64,000 nucleotides of DNA from Clostridia bacterium. GTDB taxonomy: Bacteria > Bacillota > Clostridia > Oscillospirales > CAG-272. Below the pieces are notes generated by a model. The model searched no databases. It was given only the letters and a program-made list of their open reading frames with translations, and was not told the origin of the DNA. The stretch lies in assembly GCA_017625755.1 (NCBI GenBank), contig JAGAKG010000063.1, positions 1 to 64,000 of the forward strand. Reading direction: 5' to 3'. Both the position numbers and the translations under genes were made by a program. Below, piece by piece: positions 23,619-33,583 of this stretch. How positions within the stretch are numbered: the first letter of the stretch is position 1; each line of letters starts with the position of its first letter.

Positions 23619-25757
23619 TTACTCCGCGACTCTCAGGGTAATCTCTTTGAAATTCTTTCCGTCGCCGCTTATAAAGAGCGCAAATTCGCCCGCGTCAACG
23701 CAATACTTGCAATCTCTGTCGTAATATCCGAGTCTCTCGGTATCCACCGTAAAGGTTACCGTACTGCTCTCCCCTGCGGGGATAGTCACTTGCTTGAAAT
23801 CTATCAGCGTCCTTACAGGAGTCAGCATCTTGCAAATCTTATCTCTGAAATAAAGCTGTACCGTTTCAATTCCGCAGTTCGCGCTGTCGTTGGTTATTTC
23901 AACAGAAAGCTCGGTCTTTTCTCCTCGCTTCAAAACAGTTTCTTTAAGCGCAGGCTCACCGTAAACGAAGTTGCTGTACGAAAGACCGAATCCAAACGGA
24001 TACGGGCTACCCTTAGGCACATCTACATATTTTGAGCCGTGCCAATAGTCGTATTGATTGTAATAGCAAGGCAACGCCGCCGACGAATAGGGGAAGGAGA
24101 TAGGCAATCTGCCGCTGAAATTCTCTTTACCCTTGATAAGGTTCGCTATCGCGAGTCCACCCATATCGCCACTATTGAAAGCTTCCACGATAGCGTCGGC
24201 ATAAGGCTCAAGTTCGCCAAGCTCCAACGGCTTTCCGTTGATAAGCACGACAATAACAGTCTTGCCAAGCTCCTTGACTCGCTTTACAAGCTCGATCTGG
24301 CGTCCGCTAATGACGAGGTTAGCGCGGTCTCTCTTTTCTCCGTTCTGCTTGAGCACATCACCGATAACCACGACGCAGGCATCTGCCCCCGCCGCCGCAT
24401 CGAGCGCTTCGTTCATCCACCTCTCGCTCGTCTGCGCATCCTCGTCGCCCAGCACTGAACAGCCCTGCGCGTATATGATCTCGCTATCCGAATACGCCTC
24501 GCTTATACCCTTCAGAACAGTGTATGTGCAATCCTTTGCGGTCTCGTGAGGCTTGGAATTCGGGTGAGAGAAATATGTCCAGTCTCCATACTGTGCCCTG
24601 ACATCTGTCGCGTTAGGTCCAAGCACCGCAATTTTCTTTGCGTCGGTAAGGGGAAGCGCCCCGTTATTTTTCAAAAGCACCGTGCTCTTGACCGACATTT
24701 CATAATTGACCTGCTGATGCTCGTCGCAACCGATAATATCGCGAGAAAGAGGATTTTCACGCTTGCCGTCAAGCAATCCGAGTCGAGCCTTAACTCTGAG
24801 AATGCGTCTGACCGCATTGTCGATTATATCCATAGAAATACGGCCCTCTCTCGCCGCGTTTACGAGCGCAGCGTAGAAATCGGGGCTGTTCATACTCATA
24901 TCGTTGCCCGCAACGATACCCTCTACGCACGCATCATCCATACTTTCAAACAGATGCTGACCGCGCACCATAGAGATGAAATTCTCCCAGTCAGTCACCA
25001 CGAATCCATCGAAGCCGAGCTCCTCTTTAAGTATCTCGGTGAGATAACGGTGACTTACCGTAAGCGATTCACCGTCAATTGAGCCGTAAGCCGTCATAAA
25101 GGTCATGCAGCCCTCGTCAACAGCCGCTTTGAAGGGACGCAAGAATATCTCACGCGCCTTGCGCTCGGTAATCTCGGTATCGTAGGAGTCGCGTCCTCCC
25201 GTAGCCTCACCGTAGCCAAGATAATGCTTGGCGCAGGCAGCCACCTTTCCGTTTTTCTGATATCCTCTGATTATCGCCGCGCCCAACCGAGAGATAAGCT
25301 CGGCATCTTCACCAAAGGTTTCGTCAATTCTTCCCCAACGCAGGTCTCTGCCGATACAAAGCACAGGAGAAAACACCCAATTAAGTCCGTCGGCGGCAAC
25401 CTCATCCGCAGTCACCTTTCCGACCTTCTCGACCATATCCGTATCCCACGAGCAAGCCATAGCAAGCTGTGATGGGAATATCGTCGCAGATTTAAGCAAC
25501 GCGTGTCCGTGAATCGCGTCAATACCGAAAATAGGGGGAACCTTTAATTTTGACTGATATGCGTTTTCCAAAAAATCGCCTGTTTCTTCGCCGAGAACAT
25601 GCAAATACGAGCCAAGCGTTCCGTCTGCCTTGAATTTGTCAAAAAGCTCCTTCGTGTCAGCCTTTTCCGAAAGCTGCAGCATCTGCGCCACTTTTTCCTC
25701 CAGCGACATTTCGGATAAAATTCTTTCTGCTTTTGCGTAACAATCCTGAGTATTCAT
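23619..25757 (-). CDS. GH3 family beta-glucosidase
   Basis: A 712-residue glycoside hydrolase family 3 enzyme. It has an N-terminal TIM-barrel with the GIDAIHGH segment, KHYLGYGEATGGRDS, and the catalytic nucleophile Asp in FVVTDWENF (near residue 255). An alpha/beta sandwich domain follows, then a C-terminal fibronectin III-like domain (about 610-710). There is no signal peptide, so it acts in the cytoplasm on imported beta-glucosides or xylosides. The start at 25757 is chosen because AGGAG lies upstream; a GTG at 25760 is equally possible. It is monocistronic. Confidence 0.92.
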   Translation of the reverse strand: MNTQDCYAKAERILSEMSLEEKVAQMLQLSEKADTKELFDKFKADGTLGSYLHVLGEETGDFLENAYQSKLKVPPIFGIDAIHGHALLKSATIFPSQLAMACSWDTDMVEKVGKVTADEVAADGLNWVFSPVLCIGRDLRWGRIDETFGEDAELISRLGAAIIRGYQKNGKVAACAKHYLGYGEATGGRDSYDTEITERKAREIFLRPFKAAVDEGCMTFMTAYGSIDGESLTVSHRYLTEILKEELGFDGFVVTDWENFISMVRGQHLFESMDDACVEGIVAGNDMSMNSPDFYAALVNAAREGRISMDIIDNAVRRILRVKARLGLLDGKRENPLSRDIIGCDEHQQVNYEMSVKSTVLLKNNGALPLTDAKKIAVLGPNATDVRAQYGDWTYFSHPNSKPHETAKDCTYTVLKGISEAYSDSEIIYAQGCSVLGDEDAQTSERWMNEALDAAAGADACVVVIGDVLKQNGEKRDRANLVISGRQIELVKRVKELGKTVIVVLINGKPLELGELEPYADAIVEAFNSGDMGGLAIANLIKGKENFSGRLPISFPYSSAALPCYYNQYDYWHGSKYVDVPKGSPYPFGFGLSYSNFVYGEPALKETVLKRGEKTELSVEITNDSANCGIETVQLYFRDKICKMLTPVRTLIDFKQVTIPAGESSTVTFTVDTERLGYYDRDCKYCVDAGEFALFISGDGKNFKEITLRVAE

Positions 25758-25865
25758 CACTATTATTTCTCCTAACATTAAGTGTCGTAATTCTGATTTT
25801 CGATTCGTATTTTAAGAAGCAAAGCCAAGCGCCGTAGCCATTCAGACGCCGCAGCCTCTTGGTTT

Positions 25866-25894
25866 ATAATACCATATAAGATAAAAAATGTCAA
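25866..25894 (-). promoter_or_regulatory. Promoter of the GH3 gene
   Basis: On the minus strand, TTGACA (complement 25889-25894), 17 bases, TATTAT (complement 25866-25871). The rest of the 352-bp gap to 26110 holds this promoter, the opposite promoter at 26007 and nothing else recognised. Confidence 0.8.
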
Positions 25895-26006
25895 GCCTAT
25901 TCCGTTCTCTTACATTCCGCAGGTATGCTTTCGACAAATATTCCTCGATTTTTTTGTGCGAAATGCTATTTGTATTGATGTTGTTCACAAACTTGCCGCA
26001 AAACTC

Positions 26007-26035
26007 TTGACTTGCGGAGCAAATAATGGTAAAAT
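26007..26035 (+). promoter_or_regulatory. Promoter of the 1500-aa surface protein
   Basis: TTGACT 26007-26012, 17 bases, TAAAAT 26030-26035. Confidence 0.75.
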
Positions 26036-26109
26036 GATATATATTATATTAATTTGATAAATTTCACACTATAATTTACCAAAAAAACAACGAAGTAGGT
26101 GGTTAATTT

Positions 26110-29100
26110 ATGAAAAAAGGATTGTTTGTACGAATTTTTGCCATATTGATGATAGCCGTTATGCTTGTAGGCTCTTGCCTGAGTATCTCGGCAGCGTCGG
26201 TATCGGCACCCGGCAACACCGCCGACGAAAACGAGAATTATTATACGATCTCGCTCGAAGACGGCGTTCTGACGGTAAGGCTCAACCCCGACAAGATCCA
26301 CGCTCTGCTCAAGGACGGAAGCTTGACGAAGGAGGAGCTGACAAATTTCATTCCTGCCGATGTGCTTGACACACTCTCAAAGGGCAAGGAACTGACGCTT
26401 GAAGATCTGACCGAGCTCGCTTCCAATTACATAACAGTAGACGATATCAAGGAGCTCATAAATTCTCTCCCTCCCGAGATACTCGGTAAGTATTTCACAT
26501 CAGATATGCTTCTCGAGGTCATCACGGTAGACGAGATGCTTTCGATAATAAAGGTCGATGAAATACTCGCTTCGGTAGAGGAGGACGACCTCAAGGCGCT
26601 TATAAACGAAGACGCCATCAAGCTTATGCTCACGGAAAAGGTTAAGGAGCAGGTCCTGACCGACGACTTTATGACATATCTTGTTGATGAGACTCCTCTC
26701 GTTGATGAGATAACGGTCAACAAGCTCGACGAGCTGCTTGCGCTGGTAACCCCCGAGATAATTTCGGCTATTCTCAACGACCACAAGGCTTCCCTTGAGA
26801 CGCTCGTATCCGACAAGGATACAGTTATGGATATGATAGAAATAACCGAGGTCAGGGATATACTCGAGGATTACCTCGTTTCCGACAGAGATACCGTCAA
26901 CGAATTTCTCGACGACTCCGCGGTAGATACGGCGCTTCTCAATATGCCGAGTATCAAGACTTATCTCCACGACCATAAGCAAGACATAATCAAGGCGCTC
27001 GTTCAACAGGGTGTTTTCACAAAGGATAACATTACCGTTATCATCAATGACGACGCGGCGCTTGAGGAGCTTCTCACAGAGGATGTTCTCCTTGCGCTTA
27101 TGAACAACGACGATGTCATTGATGATGTTTTCGCCAACGATACGCTCGTAAACAAGCTGATCACCTCGGATATCACCGCGGCTATGATAAACTCGGGACT
27201 TTCACCCACGGCTACCAACAACGATACCAAGACATTCCTTCTTAAGCCCGAGAACGCAAGCTTCAGAGCAATGTTGGCAGAATCCGCAAAAGCTAACCTT
27301 AGCTTCGATGAGTGCTGGAGCGTCGTGGATATTGAGATCCTCGCCAACACGATTGATGATGCTACGCTGGAGCGTGTAATTCACGACCACCCCGGTATAT
27401 ACAACAATATCTTCGTCAACAACAATGTTGCGCCCCACGATATAGTTACCGCAATAGGTCTTGCCGAGTGTGAGCATATAATCCACGACCACGCCGACGA
27501 GCTTATCCAGAATGTCGGAATGGATCTTATTCTCGATCACTACGAGCTTGACGGCATCATTAAGGCACTTGGCGGATATATCGATATAGTCAAGAAGCAG
27601 TATATTCCCCTTAGCGACATAGCAACGGCTTGCGGCGGATACACAACGCTCATAGGTTACTTCGATTCCGACGACCTTTTCGAGCTTGTCGGACTTGACG
27701 CTGTTATCGAATATATCAATATCGCCGAAATGATAGACTCCCTCGGCGGATACGCTTCCGTAATATCTATGTATTCCCCCGACGAGCTGAAGGAAATAAT
27801 CAAGGCTATCGGAAACGATGCCATCAAAAACTTCATTAAGGATACAGGCATTGCAGAAAAGATAGACCGCAAGCAGATAGCAAACGATTTCATAGAGCTT
27901 GTAAAATCCAAAAAAACAGAGATCAAGGAGCTTCTCAAGACTCTCGGAAAGAACGCCCTGACATTCCTGCTCTCGGATGTTGACGGTATATACCTTAACG
28001 GAACGCAGATATTCAAGGCAGGCTCGTTCGACCTTGATAAGATAATCAAGGAAACTCTCCGCGCGCTTCCCACCGTCGATAGCTTCCTCAACCTCTCGGC
28101 AGACGATATATTCGCTGAGTACCTACTCACCGTAGAGATTGAAGATGATGAGTACAATTTCGGCGTAAGATTCGGATTTCTCGGAGACCCCGCAAAGCTT
28201 CAGAATACTGTCAAGAGACTTGCGGACAACTATAAGCTCGACATTTATGACGACGGAAGCATAGACCTCACGGTAGTAGCTCCCGAGGTCGTATCAAACA
28301 TCTATGTAAAAATTCTCGAATCCAACAAAATTCCCGCATCAATCAAGGGCAAGCTTATTGAGCTTCCCACTATGACCGTTGCTGATGCAAAAGCCTTCCT
28401 CGAAGGAATAACAGACGAACAAATCGGAACCGTTATCGACGAGCTGAAGGATAAGCTTGACGATATTAAGGATAAGGCTTACTCCAAGATAGAGAAGCAA
28501 AGCGAGACAGTTGCCCTCTCCAACGACGAAAAGAGCGAGCAGATCAGCGCGGCAAAGGCTGCGGTCGACAGAATTATAGAAAAATTCGCGACAGTTGACA
28601 ACGCTAAAAAGTTGATAAATAAAGCTATCGCAACGATAGACGCGCTTCCCGACGGTCTGAAGACCAAGCAGGTAATTGATTTCTATAACGGAGACGGAAA
28701 CTTCACCGCAAGCGGCGCGGCTTCTGTGGATATTCTCTCGGTTATCCGTAAATTCATAACCCTTCCCGAGAAAGCAAATCTCCTCTTCACATCTACCGTT
28801 CTTTCCTACAATGTAGACGCGGACATCACGATAAACGGTCTGAGCGAGTTGAATCTCATACTCGCAGACGGCTCGGTATACCGCACACTTCTCCCCAAGG
28901 GTGTATCTCTCGATGTACTTAATAATGTCGGAGCCCTCGGAGATGTATCCTCGGGCTTCTGCGCGGCTGACGCTACCGATGTAGCTACTATGCCCGCAGG
29001 CGATGTAACGCTTTACAGCAACGACCTCTATCAGGTAGCCTTTATGGCGAACGGAACAAAGGTCGCAACGGTATTTTATGTCAACGGCGCTACCTCGATT

Positions 29101-30612
29101 GAGGAGCCCGCAATTCCCGCAGGAAACGACAGAGCGGGTTACTCGGTAAGCTGGGAGGATTACACCCTCGGTCTCGAACCCAGAATGACCGTCAATCTCG
29201 AATACACACCTATCAAGTACACCGCAACCTTTATGGTAGACGGAAACGCAGTATTCACAAGATACTTCACGGTCGAAGACGACGCTATCCCGAATATCCC
29301 CGCAGTTCCCGAGAAGGCAGGTTACACAGGCGCTTGGGAGGCATACGAGATAATCGCTGACAACATAACCGTCAACGCTGTTTACACGCTCAACACCTAC
29401 ACGATAGAATTCGTGGCAGACGGACAGGTAATCGGAAGAGATACATTCACCGCAGAGGATATGAACATCACGGTTCCCACCGTTCCCGAAAAGGCTGGCT
29501 ACACAGGCGCTTGGGAGGCATATACGCTTATATTCGACAACATAGTAGTTGAAGCGGTCTATACTCCTATTCAGTACACAGCTTCCTTTGTTGTTGACGG
29601 CAAGGTAATCGGAACAGACACATTTACCGTTGAGGATCTTGTGCTCGACACTCCCGAAATCCCCTCGAAGATAGGCTATACAGGAGCTTGGGAGGAATAC
29701 GAGATAATCGCCGAGGATCTGGTGATCAACGCGATATACACACCTATCAAGTACACGGCAACCTTTGTGGCTGACGGCAAAGAGGTAGGTAAGGTTCAGT
29801 TCACTGTTGAGGATAAGACACTCGTAGCTCCCGATGTTCCCGAAAAGGTTGGATACAGCGGTCATTGGGACAACTACTCACTCGAAGCTAAGGACATTAC
29901 AGTAAACGCTGTATACACGGCAAATGTATATACCGCAACCTTCGTCGCTGACGGTAAAGAGGTAGGTAAGGTTCACTTCACAGTTGAGGATAAGTCGATC
30001 GCCGAGCCTGCGGTTCCCGCCAAGGACGGCTTCACAGGCGAATGGGAGGAATACACTCTCGGCGCTGAGGATATAACCATCAACGCAATCTACACCCCCG
30101 AAAAGGGCGGTATGTCGATTTGGTGGTGGATACTCATAATTCTTGCGATAATCGTAATCGCGGTAGTCATATTCTTCATAATCAAGACCAAGACTCCTCC
30201 CGATGAGCCCACCCCCGAGCCCGAGCCCGTAGTTGAACCCGAGCCCGAGCCCGAACCCGTGGTAGCTCCCGTGATTGAGGAGGTTGAAGATGTTGCCGCA
30301 GACGAGGTCGACGACCTTATGAGCGACGACGACGCGCTTGCAGGCGTTGTAATAGCAGACGGCGAGCCCTCCGAGGGACAGAGAGCTATAATCAACATCG
30401 GAACCATCAACGACAACTTTGTTGACGGCGAGACGGTAAATCTTGAAGTGCTCAAGGAGAAGAAGCTCGTTCCCGCCAAGGCTTGCAGACTCAAGGTTCT
30501 GGCTGACGGACATCTCAACAAGCATCAGCTTACCGTTGAAGCTAACAGCTTCTCGGTTCAGGCTATCAAGATGATTCAGCTCACAGGCGGTACCGTTATT
30601 CAGAAGAAATAA
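26110..30612 (+). CDS. Giant surface protein with uL15-like C-terminal domain
   Basis: A 1500-residue protein. It has a signal peptide (MKKG..., cleavage near Ser-Ala-Ala), then about 900 residues of Asp/Glu/Leu-rich helical repeats of loose 25-30-residue period. Six InlB-type B-repeats of about 59 residues follow (about 974-1333, pattern YTATFVADGKEVG...GYTGAWEEY...INAIYT), then one membrane helix (about 1337-1358) and a Pro-Glu spacer. The last 80 residues match ribosomal protein uL15 (VNLEVLKEKKLVP, ADGHLNKHQLTVEANSFSVQA). If the signal peptide is cleaved, the uL15-like domain is cytoplasmic. Function unknown; adhesion or envelope-to-ribosome tethering are guesses. It is monocistronic. Confidence 0.85.
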   Translation: MKKGLFVRIFAILMIAVMLVGSCLSISAASVSAPGNTADENENYYTISLEDGVLTVRLNPDKIHALLKDGSLTKEELTNFIPADVLDTLSKGKELTLEDLTELASNYITVDDIKELINSLPPEILGKYFTSDMLLEVITVDEMLSIIKVDEILASVEEDDLKALINEDAIKLMLTEKVKEQVLTDDFMTYLVDETPLVDEITVNKLDELLALVTPEIISAILNDHKASLETLVSDKDTVMDMIEITEVRDILEDYLVSDRDTVNEFLDDSAVDTALLNMPSIKTYLHDHKQDIIKALVQQGVFTKDNITVIINDDAALEELLTEDVLLALMNNDDVIDDVFANDTLVNKLITSDITAAMINSGLSPTATNNDTKTFLLKPENASFRAMLAESAKANLSFDECWSVVDIEILANTIDDATLERVIHDHPGIYNNIFVNNNVAPHDIVTAIGLAECEHIIHDHADELIQNVGMDLILDHYELDGIIKALGGYIDIVKKQYIPLSDIATACGGYTTLIGYFDSDDLFELVGLDAVIEYINIAEMIDSLGGYASVISMYSPDELKEIIKAIGNDAIKNFIKDTGIAEKIDRKQIANDFIELVKSKKTEIKELLKTLGKNALTFLLSDVDGIYLNGTQIFKAGSFDLDKIIKETLRALPTVDSFLNLSADDIFAEYLLTVEIEDDEYNFGVRFGFLGDPAKLQNTVKRLADNYKLDIYDDGSIDLTVVAPEVVSNIYVKILESNKIPASIKGKLIELPTMTVADAKAFLEGITDEQIGTVIDELKDKLDDIKDKAYSKIEKQSETVALSNDEKSEQISAAKAAVDRIIEKFATVDNAKKLINKAIATIDALPDGLKTKQVIDFYNGDGNFTASGAASVDILSVIRKFITLPEKANLLFTSTVLSYNVDADITINGLSELNLILADGSVYRTLLPKGVSLDVLNNVGALGDVSSGFCAADATDVATMPAGDVTLYSNDLYQVAFMANGTKVATVFYVNGATSIEEPAIPAGNDRAGYSVSWEDYTLGLEPRMTVNLEYTPIKYTATFMVDGNAVFTRYFTVEDDAIPNIPAVPEKAGYTGAWEAYEIIADNITVNAVYTLNTYTIEFVADGQVIGRDTFTAEDMNITVPTVPEKAGYTGAWEAYTLIFDNIVVEAVYTPIQYTASFVVDGKVIGTDTFTVEDLVLDTPEIPSKIGYTGAWEEYEIIAEDLVINAIYTPIKYTATFVADGKEVGKVQFTVEDKTLVAPDVPEKVGYSGHWDNYSLEAKDITVNAVYTANVYTATFVADGKEVGKVHFTVEDKSIAEPAVPAKDGFTGEWEEYTLGAEDITINAIYTPEKGGMSIWWWILIILAIIVIAVVIFFIIKTKTPPDEPTPEPEPVVEPEPEPEPVVAPVIEEVEDVAADEVDDLMSDDDALAGVVIADGEPSEGQRAIINIGTINDNFVDGETVNLEVLKEKKLVPAKACRLKVLADGHLNKHQLTVEANSFSVQAIKMIQLTGGTVIQKK

Positions 30613-30635
30613 AAAATAACCCAAAACGCAAAAAT

Positions 30636-30674
30636 GCGGCGGTCTCATAACGAGACCGCCGCTATATTTTCTTT
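30636..30674. terminator. Terminator between surface protein and asnS
   Basis: GCGGCGGTCTC/GAGACCGCCGC with a five-base loop and a T-rich tail on the plus strand; it can serve the convergent asnS. Confidence 0.85.
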
Positions 30675-30690
30675 TCATTTTACATTAATA

Positions 30691-32085
30691 TTAGTATTCT
30701 GCGTTTCCTACCGTTCTGGGGTAAGGCAGTACATCTCTTATATTGGAAATACCCGTAAGGTACATTATAATACGCTCAAATCCAAGTCCGTAGCCTGCGT
30801 GCTTCGTGCCGCCGAATCTGCGGAGATTGAGATACCACCAGTAGTCCTCCTCGGCAAGACCGCACTCTGCCATTCTCGCGGTGAGAACATCAATTCTCTC
30901 TTCACGCTGAGAGCCGCCGATTATCTCGCCGACACCGGGGACAAGCAGATCCATAGCCGCTACCGTCTTTCCGTCGTCGTTCAGTCTCATATAGAACGCC
31001 TTTATCTCCTTGGGATAGTCGATAACGAACACGGGACATTTGAACACCTGCTCGGTGAGATATCTCTCGTGCTCGGTCTGAAGGTCTATACCCCATTCAA
31101 CGGGATACTTGAAATCAGCTCCGCTCTTTTTGAGTATGTCAACCGCCTCGGTGTAAGTCACCTTCTTATAATCGCTGTTGGCGAGCGTAATGAGACGCTC
31201 CTTGAGCCCCTTCTCAACGAAGCTGTTGAAGAAGTCTATTTCCTGCGTGCAGTTTTCAAGAACATGGTTTATGATAAACTTTATCATATCCCAAGCGAGC
31301 TGCATATTGTCGTTAAGGTCGGCAAAGGCTATCTCGGGCTCTATCATCCAGAACTCAGCCGCGTGTCTTGCCGTGTTGGAATTCTCTGCTCTGAAGGTCG
31401 GGCCGAATGTGTATATCTTACCGTACGCAAGCGCGTATGTCTCGCCCTCGAGCTGACCCGAAACCGTGAGGTTTGCAGACTTTCCAAAGAAATCCTGCGA
31501 GAAATCTATCTCGCCGTCCTCGCGTCTTGGGGGATTATTCATATCTAGCGTGGTTACTCTGAACATCTCACCCGCCCCCTCGCAGTCAGACGCGGTGATA
31601 ATAGGTGTATGCACATAAACGAAGCCACGGTCGTGGAAGAACTTGTGGATCGCGTAAGCCGCCTCGCTTCTCACACGGAACGCCGCCGAGAAAAGGTTCG
31701 TTCTCGGGCGCAGATACGCCTGCTCTCTGAGAAATTCAACAGAGTGACGCTTGGGCTGAAGCGGATATTCGGGGGTCGATGTTCCCTCGACCGCTATCTC
31801 GCAAGCCTTTATCTCAAAGGGCTGCTTCATTGCGGGAGTAAGCTCGACCGTGCCGCGTATAACGAGCGACGCACCGACATTCTGCTTTGCTATTTCATCG
31901 TAATTCGCAATCTTATCGCGCTCAAATACGACCTGAACGCACTTGAAGCAGCTTCCGTCGTTCAAATCTATAAATCCGAACGCCTTACTGTCGCGCAGAT
32001 TTCTAACCCAACCGCCGACTGTGACCTCTCGTCCGCCGTAGGCTTCGGGATTTTCATAAATTGACTTGACAAAATCTCTTTTCAT
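30691..32085 (-). CDS. asnS: Asparaginyl-tRNA synthetase
   Basis: A 464-residue class IIb synthetase. It has an N-terminal OB-fold anticodon domain ([21 protein letters not shown], about 20-40), motif 2 ([21 protein letters not shown] near 225) and motif 3 ([13 protein letters not shown] near the C-terminus). It charges tRNA-Asn directly with Asn. GatCAB is encoded immediately upstream, so in this organism the amidotransferase is probably needed mainly for Gln-tRNA-Gln. It has its own promoter just after the gatB stop. Confidence 0.95.
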   Translation of the reverse strand: MKRDFVKSIYENPEAYGGREVTVGGWVRNLRDSKAFGFIDLNDGSCFKCVQVVFERDKIANYDEIAKQNVGASLVIRGTVELTPAMKQPFEIKACEIAVEGTSTPEYPLQPKRHSVEFLREQAYLRPRTNLFSAAFRVRSEAAYAIHKFFHDRGFVYVHTPIITASDCEGAGEMFRVTTLDMNNPPRREDGEIDFSQDFFGKSANLTVSGQLEGETYALAYGKIYTFGPTFRAENSNTARHAAEFWMIEPEIAFADLNDNMQLAWDMIKFIINHVLENCTQEIDFFNSFVEKGLKERLITLANSDYKKVTYTEAVDILKKSGADFKYPVEWGIDLQTEHERYLTEQVFKCPVFVIDYPKEIKAFYMRLNDDGKTVAAMDLLVPGVGEIIGGSQREERIDVLTARMAECGLAEEDYWWYLNLRRFGGTKHAGYGLGFERIIMYLTGISNIRDVLPYPRTVGNAEY

Positions 32086-32120
32086 TTGTATTGACCATTC
32101 CTTTTCAGATAATCTATATC

Positions 32121-32149
32121 ATTATACCACCAAGCTTGAACTTTGTCAA
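32121..32149 (-). promoter_or_regulatory. Promoter of asnS
   Basis: On the minus strand, TTGACA (complement 32144-32149), 17 bases, TATAAT (complement 32121-32126), beginning 7 bases after the gatB stop. Confidence 0.85.
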
Positions 32150-32155
32150 TCATAT

Positions 32156-33583
32156 TCATTGACTTTTCAGTATTTCTTGGGTAAGCTCGCCGAGCAGAGC
32201 GGGATTTGCCCTTCCGCCCGTTGCCGACATCACTCTGCCAACTACCGATTTTGCCGCCACGGTGCGTCCGCTCTTATAGTCGGCAACCACCCTTGCGTCG
32301 GCTCTTATCACCGCGAGGATAGCCTCTGTGAGCGCTTCTCTGTCGTTTATCTGGAACAGCTCCTCTCGCATAACGACCTCGCGCGGCGGCTCGTCAGAGA
32401 GCCACAAACGCTTGATAAGCTTCTTCGCGGTCGAGCTGTTTATCAGTCCCTCTCCCGACATATCCGCAATCTCTGCAAGATTTTCGGGCGATATCGGGCA
32501 GTAAAAATCCTCCTGCTCTACTCTGCCGAGAATTTCCGATATGAGGATATTCGCGAGCAGCTTCGGATAAGCCGAAGTCCTTACCGCCGCCTCAAAATAG
32601 TCAGCCAAAGCCATATCCGAGGTAATTATTTCGCTATCGTACTCACTCAGCGAATACTTTGAAATATACTCCTCTGCCCTGAGGTCGGGCAGGCGGGGAA
32701 GCTCGTTTGCAAGTCGCGCTACCGTTTCCTCCGAAACGGTAAGGGGCGGCAGGTCTGGCTCGGGGAAATATCTGTAATCCTCGGCGCTCTCCTTGGAGCG
32801 CATAGCGTATGTTTTGCCGCTCGACGCGTCAAATCTGCGCGTCTCTCGGGTCAGCCTCTCCCCCCGCTCAAGCAGAGCTGTCTGTCTCTCAAACTCATAT
32901 TCTATCGCCTTTGCGGCAAACGCAAAGGAATTGAGATTTTTAATCTCGCACCTCTCGCCAAGCTCGCTCGAGCCGACAGGTCTTACCGAAATGTTGACAT
33001 CACACCTGAGCGAGCCCTCGTTCATTTTGCAATCCGACACTCCCGCGTAAAGCATAAGCGAACGGAGCTTTTTAAGATATAGCTTCGCCTCCTGAGCCGA
33101 GCGTATATCGGGCTCGGAAACTATCTCTATTAGCGGAACGCCGCATCGGTTGCAGTCTATCATCGTACCCCGCTCACCGTCGTGTATCAGCTTGCCCGCG
33201 TCCTCCTCAATATGGATACGCGTAATACCTATGCGCTTCTTCTCGCCGCCAGACTCGATATCAAGCCAACCGCCATAACAAAGAGGTCTGTCATACTGCG
33301 ATATCTGATACGCCTTTGGCAGGTCGGGATAAAAATAATTCTTGCGGTCAAGTCCTGTTTGCCTCGCTATCCTGCAATTCGTGGCAAGTCCCGCCTTTAT
33401 GGCGTACTCCACCACGCGGCGGTTAAGCGTCGGCAACGCGCCCGGAAGCCCCATACAAACGGGACAGCACTGCGTGTTCGGCTCTGCCCCGAATATTGTG
33501 GGACAGGAGCAGAATATCTTAGTTTCGGTCTTAAGCTCAACATGAACCTCAAGACCTACTATCATTTCATATCTCTCAGCCAT
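32156..33583 (-). CDS. gatB: Glu-tRNA(Gln)/Asp-tRNA(Asn) amidotransferase subunit B
   Basis: A 475-residue protein starting MAERYEMIVGLEVH. The ATG at 33583 overlaps the gatA stop by 8 bases; the longer frame is rejected. It has the GatB kinase-like N-terminal domain with GLEVHVEL, the zinc-site cysteines (Cys-Ser-Cys-Pro and Cys-Pro-Val-Cys near residues 24-45) and the C-terminal YqeY-like tail domain. It activates the misacylated tRNA in the GatCAB complex. Confidence 0.95.
   Translation of the reverse strand: MAERYEMIVGLEVHVELKTETKIFCSCPTIFGAEPNTQCCPVCMGLPGALPTLNRRVVEYAIKAGLATNCRIARQTGLDRKNYFYPDLPKAYQISQYDRPLCYGGWLDIESGGEKKRIGITRIHIEEDAGKLIHDGERGTMIDCNRCGVPLIEIVSEPDIRSAQEAKLYLKKLRSLMLYAGVSDCKMNEGSLRCDVNISVRPVGSSELGERCEIKNLNSFAFAAKAIEYEFERQTALLERGERLTRETRRFDASSGKTYAMRSKESAEDYRYFPEPDLPPLTVSEETVARLANELPRLPDLRAEEYISKYSLSEYDSEIITSDMALADYFEAAVRTSAYPKLLANILISEILGRVEQEDFYCPISPENLAEIADMSGEGLINSSTAKKLIKRLWLSDEPPREVVMREELFQINDREALTEAILAVIRADARVVADYKSGRTVAAKSVVGRVMSATGGRANPALLGELTQEILKSQ

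Noticed and set aside
28339-29865. 508-residue frame on the minus strand
   Set aside because: It is antisense to the B-repeats and helical region of the 1500-residue surface protein, has no ribosome site or recognisable domain, and its composition mirrors the sense repeats.
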